DNA of 64,000 nucleotides from Prochlorococcus sp. AG-418-I21 (GTDB taxonomy: Bacteria > Cyanobacteriota > Cyanobacteriia > PCC-6307 > Cyanobiaceae): NCBI GenBank assembly GCA_003214115.1, contig QCMA01000002.1:1-64000 (forward strand), read 5' to 3'. Numbering within the stretch: the stretch's first letter is position 1; each line of letters starts with the position of its first letter. The position numbers and the translations under genes are program-made. Of this stretch, positions 53,214-62,849 are shown in pieces. The notes below the pieces were generated by a model, which saw nothing but the letters and a program-made list of their open reading frames with translations, searched no databases and was not told the origin of the DNA.

Positions 53214-54233
53214 TTATCGCATTGATTGCTTTGACTCTTTTTTAAGGTCTCTTTTCCCTGCCATAGAAATTTCAGCATCCAATAATGTTTTCCCAGTTGC
53301 CTGAAGATATACATCATCCAAGCTTGGCTGACTTTGGGTTAGAGAAAAAATTTCAAACTTTGAGAAGGCCAAATCCACTTTGAGTTTGGTAAGTAAATCT
53401 TTTTCCTTATCTGCTACAAAATTTATCGAGAAACCTTGAGCTTCATTTATGATTATCTGACTAATTCCATCTATTGAAGATAAAATTTGACATATATTTG
53501 TTGCTTCTTCCTGATTACTAAATTCTCTTACTTTCAAAGTCACTCTATCTCCTCCTAATTTATTTTTGAGCTCTGCAGGAGTTCCTTGTGCTATAACTCT
53601 TCCATCATCAATTATCACTAATTTGTCTGCCAATTTGTCTATTTCATCAAGATAGTGACTGCTTAAAATAATGGTCATTCCATTATTTCTCAAATCTTTC
53701 AAAAGTTGCCATATAATATTTCTACTTTCAATATCTAAACCAACTGTAGGTTCATCCAAAATCAAAACTTGGGGCAAATGTAAAAGTCCCGCTGCCAGAT
53801 CTATTCTTCTTTTCATTCCCCCTGAATAAGTTCCGCACTTACGATCAATCCAATCATTCATTTCTAATTGATCTATTAATTTCTTTATCCTTTCAAATTT
53901 TTTGTTTTTGTTGATGTGATATAAATCTGATTGAAAATCCAAAAGCTCTCTTCCAGTTAGTATTTTATCAAGTGCAATGTCTTGGGCAACATAACCAATT
54001 AATTCTCTAATTTTCCTTGAATTTTTTATCAGATTAATATTATTTATAAAAACTTCTCCACTATCAGCCTCTATTAAAGTAGCGAGTATTTTTATTAGTG
54101 TTGATTTGCCAGCACCATTTGGTCCTAGTATTCCGAATAATGTGCCAGCTTCAATTTCCATCGATAAATTTTTTAATGCCTTGATATCTGAATAAGATTT
54201 TGAGAGCCCTTTAACTTTTATATAATTCATCAA
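53214..54233 (-). CDS. ABC transporter ATP-binding protein (DrrA-like)
   Basis: GILGPNGAGKSTLIKIL, YSGGMKRRIDLAAGLLHLPQVLILDEPTVGLD. Confidence 0.94.
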   Translation of the reverse strand: MMNYIKVKGLSKSYSDIKALKNLSMEIEAGTLFGILGPNGAGKSTLIKILATLIEADSGEVFINNINLIKNSRKIRELIGYVAQDIALDKILTGRELLDFQSDLYHINKNKKFERIKKLIDQLEMNDWIDRKCGTYSGGMKRRIDLAAGLLHLPQVLILDEPTVGLDIESRNIIWQLLKDLRNNGMTIILSSHYLDEIDKLADKLVIIDDGRVIAQGTPAELKNKLGGDRVTLKVREFSNQEEATNICQILSSIDGISQIIINEAQGFSINFVADKEKDLLTKLKVDLAFSKFEIFSLTQSQPSLDDVYLQATGKTLLDAEISMAGKRDLKKESKQSMR

Positions 54234-54269
54234 ACTTACTATTTACTTAAAAAACATTTTACATCTAAT

Positions 54270-55271
54270 TTAATTGCTAAGCAGGGATACTATGGATAAA
54301 AATATTTGCATAGATTGCTGCTCAAATTCTACGGATAGTTGGGTTCTGGAAATTAATAACAAAAGACAAATGCCAAACATATAGAGAATAGACCACCTAA
54401 AAAGAGACTTTGCTCTTGAAAGATCATCAGGAGATTTCTGTAATTTATTTATTAATTGCAAAAGTCTTCCATTAAATGGTAATAACATAATTCCGTATAA
54501 TAGGCCCCCTTCAGGTAAAGCAAAAACGCCCATAATACTCATTAAAACTGTTGCCCATCCGTAACGAGAAATCGCTTTAGCAGTAAACACAGATCCTTTA
54601 ACAGAAGGGAGCATAGGAATACCAACAGATGCGTAATCATCCTTCAACAAAATTGCAAGTGCCCAAAAATGAGCTGGGGTCCATAACATTACTAAACCAA
54701 ACAACCACCATCCACTAAGACCTACATGCCCTGTGGCAGCAGATGCCCCAACTAAAGGTGGTATAGCACCAGCAACTCCTCCGAAAACAATATTTTTTGT
54801 TGTACGGGGTTTCAAAATAACTGTATATAAAATTACGTAGCTAAATAAACCAAGAAGAGTTAATCCCGCAGCTAAATAATTTACCCCACTTACTAAAAGC
54901 ATCGAAGCTGCCAAAGTACATGATACAGCAGCTAAAAATACAGTCTCAGTTGACAACTTTCCTGATGGCAATGCTCTTTTGCTGGTTCTTATCATCCTTT
55001 TATCTAATTCCATTTCCCACAAGCAATTAAGAGCTCCTGCGGCGGCGGCTGCCAAAGCGCCTCCTCCTAAAGTACAGATAAGTTTCGGGGAAGACAAAGG
55101 CCATTCTTCTGTTAAAGCCATTCCTCCCAAAGTTGTTGCCAATAAAAGTGGGATTAATCTAGGTTTTGCTACTTCAAGCCAAGGCGGCAAAGTTAATCTT
55201 TTTCTTGAAGGTACAACTTCATCCCTAATTGAAGTTTTATAGTTCAAGTTTTCTGAGTTACTACTGTTCAT
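54270..55271 (-). CDS. ctaB: Protoheme IX farnesyltransferase
   Basis: [50 protein letters not shown]. Confidence 0.95.
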   Translation of the reverse strand: MNSSNSENLNYKTSIRDEVVPSRKRLTLPPWLEVAKPRLIPLLLATTLGGMALTEEWPLSSPKLICTLGGGALAAAAAGALNCLWEMELDKRMIRTSKRALPSGKLSTETVFLAAVSCTLAASMLLVSGVNYLAAGLTLLGLFSYVILYTVILKPRTTKNIVFGGVAGAIPPLVGASAATGHVGLSGWWLFGLVMLWTPAHFWALAILLKDDYASVGIPMLPSVKGSVFTAKAISRYGWATVLMSIMGVFALPEGGLLYGIMLLPFNGRLLQLINKLQKSPDDLSRAKSLFRWSILYMFGICLLLLISRTQLSVEFEQQSMQIFLSIVSLLSN

Positions 55272-56242
55272 GAATTGATACCAACCATTTGAGAATTTAG
55301 GGAGTGGTTTAGACCTTTTTTGGTAAAAGGATTTCTAAAAATTAATGTTGTTAATATCGCAATAAATAAAGAGGCGTTAAGTTGATGACCGATAATAAAA
55401 ATAGGTTCATTCAAATTTGTTTTGAGGCTTAAAACACCCAAAGCAATTTGGGAAATCAAGAGCAAAATAAGTGCTGAGAGATATTTCCAATTTTCATTAA
55501 GCAAACTTCTCTTATAAATTGCAGTAGCAATAATCAATAGAATTGAGAAGGCAATTGGAAAAACAAATAATTTATGAGTATTTAGAATTAGACATTGGTT
55601 ATTAAAAGATAAGCAAATATGAGCTGACCAGGTTGATGAAAGCCTTACTCCAATAAAAGATTGAATCAGAGTAAGTAAAAGAGGAACAAACAATAATAGT
55701 CTCCACCAAATTAATGGCTCTTCTATGCCGTCATTTTCTAAATTTTGATTTATTGAAATTGTTGTAATGAGAAGTAGAAATGCTATTAAAAGATGGCCCG
55801 TAACAGTATATGAATCAAGCAGGTTTATTACTGTTAAAGCTCCAAAAGATCCTTGGACAATAACGAGAAATAGTAATAATGAATAAGTTTTAGGTAACCA
55901 ATTTGGAATTTCATTTTTCCAAATAATTGAAAGGACAAATTTAAAAAGAATTAAAATTCCAACCAGAAAAGCATCTAGACGATGAAACCACTCTAAAAAT
56001 ACTCTTAGGTTCATATGATTAAAAGGCAAAAAAGATCCATAACACAATGGCCAATCTGGACAGGCAAGTCCCGCATCCATGACTCTCGTAGCACCTCCAA
56101 TTACGATTAGTGCGATGAGTGCAAGTACACTATGACTTCCCAACCTTTTAAAAATTGTCAGATATTTTGATTTATATAATTGGTTATTAATCAAATGGAT
56201 AAAACCTATTATTTTGCATAATAAATTAGATTTAAAAACCAA
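55268..56242 (-). CDS. ctaA: Heme A synthase (CtaA/Cox15-like)
   Basis: [42 protein letters not shown]. Confidence 0.93.
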   Translation of the reverse strand: MVFKSNLLCKIIGFIHLINNQLYKSKYLTIFKRLGSHSVLALIALIVIGGATRVMDAGLACPDWPLCYGSFLPFNHMNLRVFLEWFHRLDAFLVGILILFKFVLSIIWKNEIPNWLPKTYSLLLFLVIVQGSFGALTVINLLDSYTVTGHLLIAFLLLITTISINQNLENDGIEEPLIWWRLLLFVPLLLTLIQSFIGVRLSSTWSAHICLSFNNQCLILNTHKLFVFPIAFSILLIIATAIYKRSLLNENWKYLSALILLLISQIALGVLSLKTNLNEPIFIIGHQLNASLFIAILTTLIFRNPFTKKGLNHSLNSQMVGINS

Positions 56243-56457
56243 ACATTAATTAAAAATTAATATGTTTAATTTAAAAAATAATTTACTAATTTAATCTTTT
56301 TTCCCTGACAATTAACTCTAAAAAGTTATTAATAATACGCCTTTTATTTCATAAATCTTAAGAAGTTGTGAATTTAAATGTTTTTCTTTTAACAAAGGAT
56401 GCAGGATTAAAAAAATTGAATATCTTGAGAATATAAATACAAATCTTTAGAAATCAA

Positions 56458-57261
56458 TTGTTAAATAAAAACATTTATTTAATACTAATTATTTCCCTCG
56501 TTTTTGCTATATCTTTTTGGATTGGTTTTAATGTAAATTTGCTCCCAGCTGAAGCAAGTATAAATGCGCCAATTTACGATGAACTTTTTAAAATTCTTTT
56601 CATCATTGGATTAATTATTTTTATAGGAATGACAATAGCAGTTATTTATAGCTTATTTAAGTTTAGGAAAAGAAATGATCAAATAGGCGATGGTATAGCT
56701 TTAGAGGGAAATTTAAGCTTAGAAATTGTATGGACAATTATCCCTTCAATAATTGTTTTATTAATAGGGTTATATAGCTATAACATCTACGATCGAATGG
56801 GAGGGATGAAAGAACTAAATCATAACCACGAAATGATGAGTTCTAATACTGAAAAAATATGGGCTGGAATAAGTCAAACTTCCGATAATGAAATAGCAAT
56901 AAATAATTTATCAATTGAAGTTTCAGCTATGCAATTTGCATTTCTATTCAATTATCCCAAGGGCAATTTCATATCAGGAGAACTACACGTTCCTGTTGAT
57001 CAAAAAGTATCAATGAAAATGGAATCCAAAGATGTCATTCATGCTTTTTGGGTACCAGAGTTCAGAATTAAACAGGATATTATTCCTGGACAACCAACTA
57101 TTCTAAATTTCACTCCTACAAAAGTAGGAAAATATCCGATAATTTGCGCAGAATTATGTGGCCCATATCATGGAGGAATGAGAGCCTCCATAATTGTTGA
57201 AGAAGAATCTGATTACAACGAATGGTTTAACAAAAATAAAAAACCAGAAGTAAATTTATGA
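56458..57261 (+). CDS. ctaC: Cytochrome c oxidase subunit II (TTG start)
   Basis: EIVWTIIPSIIVL, HAFWVPEFRIKQDIIPG, CAELCGPYHGGMRA (CuA site). Confidence 0.96.
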   Translation: MLNKNIYLILIISLVFAISFWIGFNVNLLPAEASINAPIYDELFKILFIIGLIIFIGMTIAVIYSLFKFRKRNDQIGDGIALEGNLSLEIVWTIIPSIIVLLIGLYSYNIYDRMGGMKELNHNHEMMSSNTEKIWAGISQTSDNEIAINNLSIEVSAMQFAFLFNYPKGNFISGELHVPVDQKVSMKMESKDVIHAFWVPEFRIKQDIIPGQPTILNFTPTKVGKYPIICAELCGPYHGGMRASIIVEEESDYNEWFNKNKKPEVNL

Positions 57262-58883
57262 CAATATCAATTGATCCACAAAAAACTAATAATGAAAGCC
57301 TTCAACCTAAAGGCTGGCTTAGATACTTTAGTTTTAGCCTTGATCACAAAGTAATTGGGATACAATATTTAGTCTGCGGTTTTCTTTTCTATTTGATAGG
57401 AGGAACTTTAGCAAGCGCTATAAGAATTGAACTAGCTAGTCCAATGTCTGACTTTATGCCGAGAGATGTTTATAACCAAGTTTTAACTCTACACGGAACA
57501 ATAATGATATTCCTTTGGATAGTGCCTGTAGTTAATGGAGCTTTTGGAAATTATTTAATTCCATTTTATGTAGGTGCAAGAGATATGGCATTCCCAAGAT
57601 TAAATGCCGTTGCTTTTTGGTTAATTCCTCCTTCAGGTTTGATGCTGGTAGCAAGTTATTTTGTTGATGGTGCTGCTCAGGCTGGATGGACGGCTTATCC
57701 TCCTTTGAGCATAACTACTCCTCAATCGGGACAAATTATTTGGATTCTGAGCGTTCTATTACTTGGAGGCAGTTCTATATTTGGTGGAATAAATTTTATC
57801 GCGACCATTATCAAACTAAGAAGGCCAGGATTAAAACTTATGCAATTGCCAATGTATTGTTGGGCAATGCTTGGAACAAGTCTGTTAGTTGTTTTGTCAA
57901 CTCCTGTTTTAGCAGGCACTTTAATTCTACTTAGCTTTGATATCATCGCTAATACAGGTTTTTTCAATCCTGTTTTAGGTGGCAATGTCGTAGTTTATCA
58001 GCATTTATTTTGGTTTTATTCTCATCCAGCTGTATACATTATGGTCCTTCCTGCCTTTGGTTTAGTTAGTGAAATACTTCCTGTACATGCTAGAAAACCA
58101 CTTTTTGGATATACAACAATGGTTTTTTCAATAATGGGGATAGTAGTTTTAGGTTTAGTTGTTTGGGCGCATCACATGTTTACGAGTGGAACGCCCCCTT
58201 GGATGAGATTATTCTTTACTATCGCCACAGCATTTATTGCTGTTCCGACAGGTATAAAATTTTTCAATTGGGTTGCAACATTATGGGGAGGTAAAATTTC
58301 CATTAATAGCGCAATGTTATTCTCTTGCGGATTTATTATAAATTTTGTTTTTGGGGGTATTACAGGAGTTGCTTTGGCACAGGTACCTTTCGATATTCAC
58401 GTACATGATACCTATTTCGTTGTAGCCCATTTTCATTACATAGTTTATGGAGGGACTGTTTTTATTATTTTCTCTTCCATTTATCATTGGTTCCCCAAAG
58501 TAACTGGGAAGATGCTCAATGAAAAATTAGGAATTTTACACTTTATCATTACTTTTATTGGTTTTAACTTGTGCTTTGCTCCTCAACATTGGCTTGGTTT
58601 AAATGGAATGCCCAGAAGAGTTGCAGAATATGATCCTCAATTCCAGTTCGTTAATCAAATTAGTAGCCTTGGGGCTCTTTTAATGGCTATAAGTACAATT
58701 CCTTTTTTAATTAATGTATTCCTTAGCGTAAGAAATGGGAAAGATGCTGGCGATAACCCTTGGAATGCTCTTACACCTGAATGGTTAACATCTTCTCCAC
58801 CTCCAGTTGAAAATTGGGAAGGAGAAGCTCCATTAGTTGAAGAACCTTATGGTTATGGTAAAGAAATTTCTGAACAAAAATAA
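57258..58883 (+). CDS. ctaD: Cytochrome c oxidase subunit I
   Basis: HGTIMIFLWIVP, LFWFYSHPAVYIMVLP, WAHHMFTSG, VVAHFHYIVYGG. Confidence 0.98.
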   Translation: MTISIDPQKTNNESLQPKGWLRYFSFSLDHKVIGIQYLVCGFLFYLIGGTLASAIRIELASPMSDFMPRDVYNQVLTLHGTIMIFLWIVPVVNGAFGNYLIPFYVGARDMAFPRLNAVAFWLIPPSGLMLVASYFVDGAAQAGWTAYPPLSITTPQSGQIIWILSVLLLGGSSIFGGINFIATIIKLRRPGLKLMQLPMYCWAMLGTSLLVVLSTPVLAGTLILLSFDIIANTGFFNPVLGGNVVVYQHLFWFYSHPAVYIMVLPAFGLVSEILPVHARKPLFGYTTMVFSIMGIVVLGLVVWAHHMFTSGTPPWMRLFFTIATAFIAVPTGIKFFNWVATLWGGKISINSAMLFSCGFIINFVFGGITGVALAQVPFDIHVHDTYFVVAHFHYIVYGGTVFIIFSSIYHWFPKVTGKMLNEKLGILHFIITFIGFNLCFAPQHWLGLNGMPRRVAEYDPQFQFVNQISSLGALLMAISTIPFLINVFLSVRNGKDAGDNPWNALTPEWLTSSPPPVENWEGEAPLVEEPYGYGKEISEQK

Positions 58884-58889
58884 AATTAT

Positions 58890-59492
58890 ATGACAACTCT
58901 AGATAGCTCAAAAGAAATTCAAAAAAATAATTCTGAAGTTAATGAAACTCATGAAGACTTCAGAATGTTTGGTCTTATAACTTTCCTAATTGCGGACGGA
59001 ATGACTTTTGCTGGATTCTTTGCTGCTTATTTAACTTATAAAGCAGTTAATCCATTACCTGATGGTGCTATTTATGAATTAGAACTACCAATACCTACTC
59101 TCAATACAATTTTGTTACTTGTTAGTAGTGCAACTTTCCATAAAGCAGGAAAAGCACTTTTAAAAGATAAAAACTCAGATTCCCAAAAATGGTTATTTTT
59201 TACTGCTTTTCTTGGAATTATATTTTTAATATGTCAATTATTTGAATATTTTCATTTACCTTTTGGATTAACCGATAATTTATTTGCAAGTACTTTTTAT
59301 GCTCTTACTGGTTTTCATGGATTACATGTCACTTTAGGCACTTTAATGATTTTAATTATTGCTTGGCAATCGAGAATCAATGGCGGAAGATTAACCAGTC
59401 AAAATATGTTTCCATTGGAAGCTGTTGAATTGTACTGGCATTTTGTAGATGGCATATGGGTTGTTTTATTTATTATTTTGTATCTTTTATAA
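58890..59492 (+). CDS. ctaE: Cytochrome c oxidase subunit III
   Basis: MFGLITFLIADGMTFAGFFAAY, ALTGFHGLHVTLG, YWHFVDGIWVVLF. Confidence 0.96.
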   Translation: MTTLDSSKEIQKNNSEVNETHEDFRMFGLITFLIADGMTFAGFFAAYLTYKAVNPLPDGAIYELELPIPTLNTILLLVSSATFHKAGKALLKDKNSDSQKWLFFTAFLGIIFLICQLFEYFHLPFGLTDNLFASTFYALTGFHGLHVTLGTLMILIIAWQSRINGGRLTSQNMFPLEAVELYWHFVDGIWVVLFIILYLL

Positions 59493-59589
59493 AAAACTAA
59501 ATTTCAAAAATTAAATATATTTTTTATTAATTTATATTGCCACAGTTCTCCTTTTTAGTAAGAATATATAATTATGAATTTGTCAGATA

Positions 59590-59943
59590 ATGCTAGAAGG
59601 AAAAGAACTTCTTGAAAAAGCAAAGTTATTAAGTAAAAAATCTGAAGATGAGATAGCAAAAGGTTGTGGGTACGTAGGTCCAAGTGGAAGAATCTTAAGA
59701 AAAAGTTTTTATAGGGCACTTATCGAAGCTAAGGGGTACAAAATAGGAAAGGGTCGTTTGGGGAAAAATGGTAATAGAGCTTCAAGAGGCAGACAGACAG
59801 AATTCAAAACTAAAGTTCATTGCAATGGGAACCTATTAATTGGTCATGCCTACACCAAAAAATTAGGTCTAGAACCTGGTCAAGAATTTAAAATAGATCT
59901 TAAAAAAGAGTCAAAAACAATTTATCTGATTCCATTAAATTAA
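59590..59943 (+). CDS. cyAbrB-type transcriptional regulator
   Basis: KSEDEIAKGCGYVGPSGRILRKSFYRALIEAKGYKIG plus AbrB-like C-terminus. Confidence 0.85.
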   Translation: MLEGKELLEKAKLLSKKSEDEIAKGCGYVGPSGRILRKSFYRALIEAKGYKIGKGRLGKNGNRASRGRQTEFKTKVHCNGNLLIGHAYTKKLGLEPGQEFKIDLKKESKTIYLIPLN

Positions 59944-59953
59944 AAAATATATC

Positions 59954-60607
59954 TTACCAACCATTTTCTTTAAGCCATTCCGAAGAAATATTATTTGAAG
60001 ATAAATCTTGATTATTATTTTTATTAAATAAAAGTAATTTCTCTACATATTTAATTAGTGCATCTGCCTCAAGATTTACAGCGTCTCCGACATTTAATTT
60101 ATTCAGATTGGTGTTATGCCAAGTATGGGGAATGATCGCAATAATAAATATTTCTCCTTCTTGCTCATATTTTGCAATTGTAAGACTTATGCCATTTACA
60201 CAAATACTGCCTTTATTAACTATATATTTCGAAAAATTATTATTTTTCCACTTTATGGATAAGAGCCAAGATTTCTCTAATTTTTCTATATCCTCAACTG
60301 TTCCAAGGCCATCAACATGTCCACTGACTATATGCCCTCCTAAACGGTCAGACACCCTAAGAGCGGGCTCCAAATTAACAATCTGATTCAAGTTCGACTT
60401 TACTCCTAAAGTTGTTTTTTTTAATGTTTCCTCACTTACATCAACAGTAAATTTATTTTGAAAAATCTCTTTAACTGTCAAACAAATTCCATCAACAGCT
60501 ATGCTGTCACCGATTGCTATATCAAATAAGTTATCTAGAATTTCAATTTCTAAAATATTTTTTTCATGTTTTAGTTTCCCAATTGATTGAATTATTCCTG
60601 TGAACAT
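59954..60607 (-). CDS. ribE: Riboflavin synthase alpha chain
   Basis: MFTGIIQSIG, DGICLTV, GHIVSGHVDG, VNGISLTI. Confidence 0.95.
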   Translation of the reverse strand: MFTGIIQSIGKLKHEKNILEIEILDNLFDIAIGDSIAVDGICLTVKEIFQNKFTVDVSEETLKKTTLGVKSNLNQIVNLEPALRVSDRLGGHIVSGHVDGLGTVEDIEKLEKSWLLSIKWKNNNFSKYIVNKGSICVNGISLTIAKYEQEGEIFIIAIIPHTWHNTNLNKLNVGDAVNLEADALIKYVEKLLLFNKNNNQDLSSNNISSEWLKENGW

Positions 60608-60719
60608 AGATTTAAGAAAAGTATTTTTGCAAAATTTTGTATTTTGTTTTATTTACTTTAAATCATTTTCAACTATAAATAAATTAAAGATTAAATAAAA
60701 AGAAATTGATCATATTTAG

Positions 60720-61862
60720 ATGATTATTAATTCAAAAAAAAGATCATTTGGTAGAGGGGCGAAAGTGAGCTTATTCACTTTAGGGACAATGCGAGCAACA
60801 GAAAGTCTCGAAAAAATGTATAGCATAATAAAAAATGCATATTATGTAGGAATTAACCACATAGAAACAGCTCCCTCTTATGGTGATGCTGAATCACTTA
60901 TTGGAAATTCAATAAAAAAATTAGCAATAGAAGAGAATATAAAAGAAAAAAATTGGGTGATTACTTCCAAAGTTTTACCAAAGGGTGATTTTGACTTTTT
61001 AAAAAATAATTTTAAAAAGTCTCTTAAAAATTTAAATCGCGAGAAAATTAATAATCTCGCAATTCACGGACTCAACTTAAAACAACATCTAGATTGGGTT
61101 CTTGCTGGAGAGGGTAAGAAATTCATATCTTGGATACTTGAGAAGGAACTAGTTGATCAAGTCGGTTTTAGTTCTCACGGAAGTTATTCACTAATTAAAG
61201 ATGCAATTAACTGTAAAGTTTTTACTTTTTGTAGTCTTCATTTACATTATTTAGATCAATCTAAGATTGATTTAGCAGAGGAAGCAATAAAAAAAGGTAT
61301 GGGAGTTTTAGCAATATCACCTGCAGATAAAGGCGGTAGATTGTATTCTCCAAGTGATATTTTGATAGAGGCCTCTAAGCCTTTTCATCCATTAGAATTA
61401 GCGTATCGATTTCTTCTGGCACAAGGCATTACAACTTTATCCTTGGGGGCGACAAACAAAAAAGATTTTGAATTTGCGTATAAACTTAGAAACTCATTCG
61501 AAAAGCTTACAAAACTTGAAAAAAGCGCCCTTAATAAAATTGAGGAAGTTTCTAATGAAAGATTAAACTCAACCAAATGTGAACAATGCAGATGTTGTCT
61601 TCCATGCCCAAATGAAATACCTATTCCAGAAATACTTCGTTTAAGGAATATATCTATTGGTTATGGCCAATTAGAATTTTCAAAAGAAAGATATAACTTA
61701 ATAGGAAAAGCTGGCCACTGGTGGGAAGAAAAAAATGCCTCATTTTGTAAAGAATGCAATGAATGTGTTCCTAAATGTCCTAGTCAATTAGATATACCAA
61801 ATTTATTAAAGCAAACCCATAACTTATTAATTGAGACTCCTAGAAAAAGATTATGGGGTTAA
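60720..61862 (+). CDS. Aldo/keto reductase with C-terminal [4Fe-4S] ferredoxin-like region
   Basis: AKR barrel (NHIETAPSYGDAESLIG, VGFSSHGSY) plus CEQCRCCLPCP and CKECNECVPKCP clusters. Confidence 0.9.
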   Translation: MIINSKKRSFGRGAKVSLFTLGTMRATESLEKMYSIIKNAYYVGINHIETAPSYGDAESLIGNSIKKLAIEENIKEKNWVITSKVLPKGDFDFLKNNFKKSLKNLNREKINNLAIHGLNLKQHLDWVLAGEGKKFISWILEKELVDQVGFSSHGSYSLIKDAINCKVFTFCSLHLHYLDQSKIDLAEEAIKKGMGVLAISPADKGGRLYSPSDILIEASKPFHPLELAYRFLLAQGITTLSLGATNKKDFEFAYKLRNSFEKLTKLEKSALNKIEEVSNERLNSTKCEQCRCCLPCPNEIPIPEILRLRNISIGYGQLEFSKERYNLIGKAGHWWEEKNASFCKECNECVPKCPSQLDIPNLLKQTHNLLIETPRKRLWG

Positions 61863-62849
61863 AGACTCATTCCAGAAATTCTTAAGATTATTTTTTTGTT
61901 CATTTGTTAGGACAGGTAGAGACCAACTATTTTCCCAACATTTCTCAGAAGGCCCTGAATTAGAGAACATCTCAGATTTATATTTACTTTGTAAGTAATC
62001 ACGATTGAATGGCAGATACCAACCCTGGCTTACTAATTTATCAACTATTGATTTATTTTCTAAAGATTTAATCCATTTTTTTAATATTGCATTGTTTAGA
62101 TTTGATCTGCTAAGTAGAAAATGCCACATTAAAGGTACACCTTGACTCGGAAAAACTAAAGAAAGCCTTGGATCTATTTTTAAATATTTTGAACAGAGAC
62201 TATAAGGAACTATTGCTACACAAGCATCAGAATTAATCAACCAATTGAGCATATTTTTATCATCAAATAACATTGCCTGGCTTTTAAGTTTTTTTAAAGA
62301 ATTAGATGAATTAATTTTTTGAGAAATTGACAAAATTATTCTGGGACTTTGTGGAAAAATAATTTTCCCAGTTAATTTTTTTGAAAGAAGAAAATCCCAA
62401 GAAGTTCTTGCTGAGTTTATTAATTCTTTATTATTTTTAATTAAAATCGTATAGGGTACTACGCCAATAGGAAATAATTTACTTCTCTGATTTTGATTAA
62501 AACTTCCCAAAAAATCTATTGATCTCTTATCCAAATTTTCGTTCAATGGATATTCATTTATTTTTTCAAATTCTCCGAATTCAATACTAGTAATCCATCC
62601 ATCGTTTATTAAAGTAAAGTCAGAATTTAAAATTGTTTTTCTATTTTTTTGTAGCTGGATAATTTCAAAATTAATTTTTTCCTGCTTCCAATCTTTAGGA
62701 ATCGAATCTTTAAAAGATTCTGGATAAAAAGAATTTTGAAGTGCAATTTTTACTTTATTAGGAAGATTACTGCAAGAATTTAAGAGAAATAAAAGCGAAA
62801 GCTTACCAAAATTTAAAAATTCTCTTCTGTTCGTGAATTTTGAAAACAT
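61851..62849 (-). CDS. Periplasmic solute-binding protein-like (spermidine/putrescine-type), Tat/lipoprotein N-terminus
   Basis: N-terminal TNRREFLNFGKLSLLFLLNSC; KIIFPQSPRIILS and GWYLPFNRDY regions resemble PotD/PBP-type proteins. Confidence 0.65.
   Translation of the reverse strand: MFSKFTNRREFLNFGKLSLLFLLNSCSNLPNKVKIALQNSFYPESFKDSIPKDWKQEKINFEIIQLQKNRKTILNSDFTLINDGWITSIEFGEFEKINEYPLNENLDKRSIDFLGSFNQNQRSKLFPIGVVPYTILIKNNKELINSARTSWDFLLSKKLTGKIIFPQSPRIILSISQKINSSNSLKKLKSQAMLFDDKNMLNWLINSDACVAIVPYSLCSKYLKIDPRLSLVFPSQGVPLMWHFLLSRSNLNNAILKKWIKSLENKSIVDKLVSQGWYLPFNRDYLQSKYKSEMFSNSGPSEKCWENSWSLPVLTNEQKNNLKNFWNESLTP

Noticed and set aside
57686-57985. ORFs in alternate frames inside ctaD
   Set aside because: Embedded in unambiguous cytochrome c oxidase subunit I sequence
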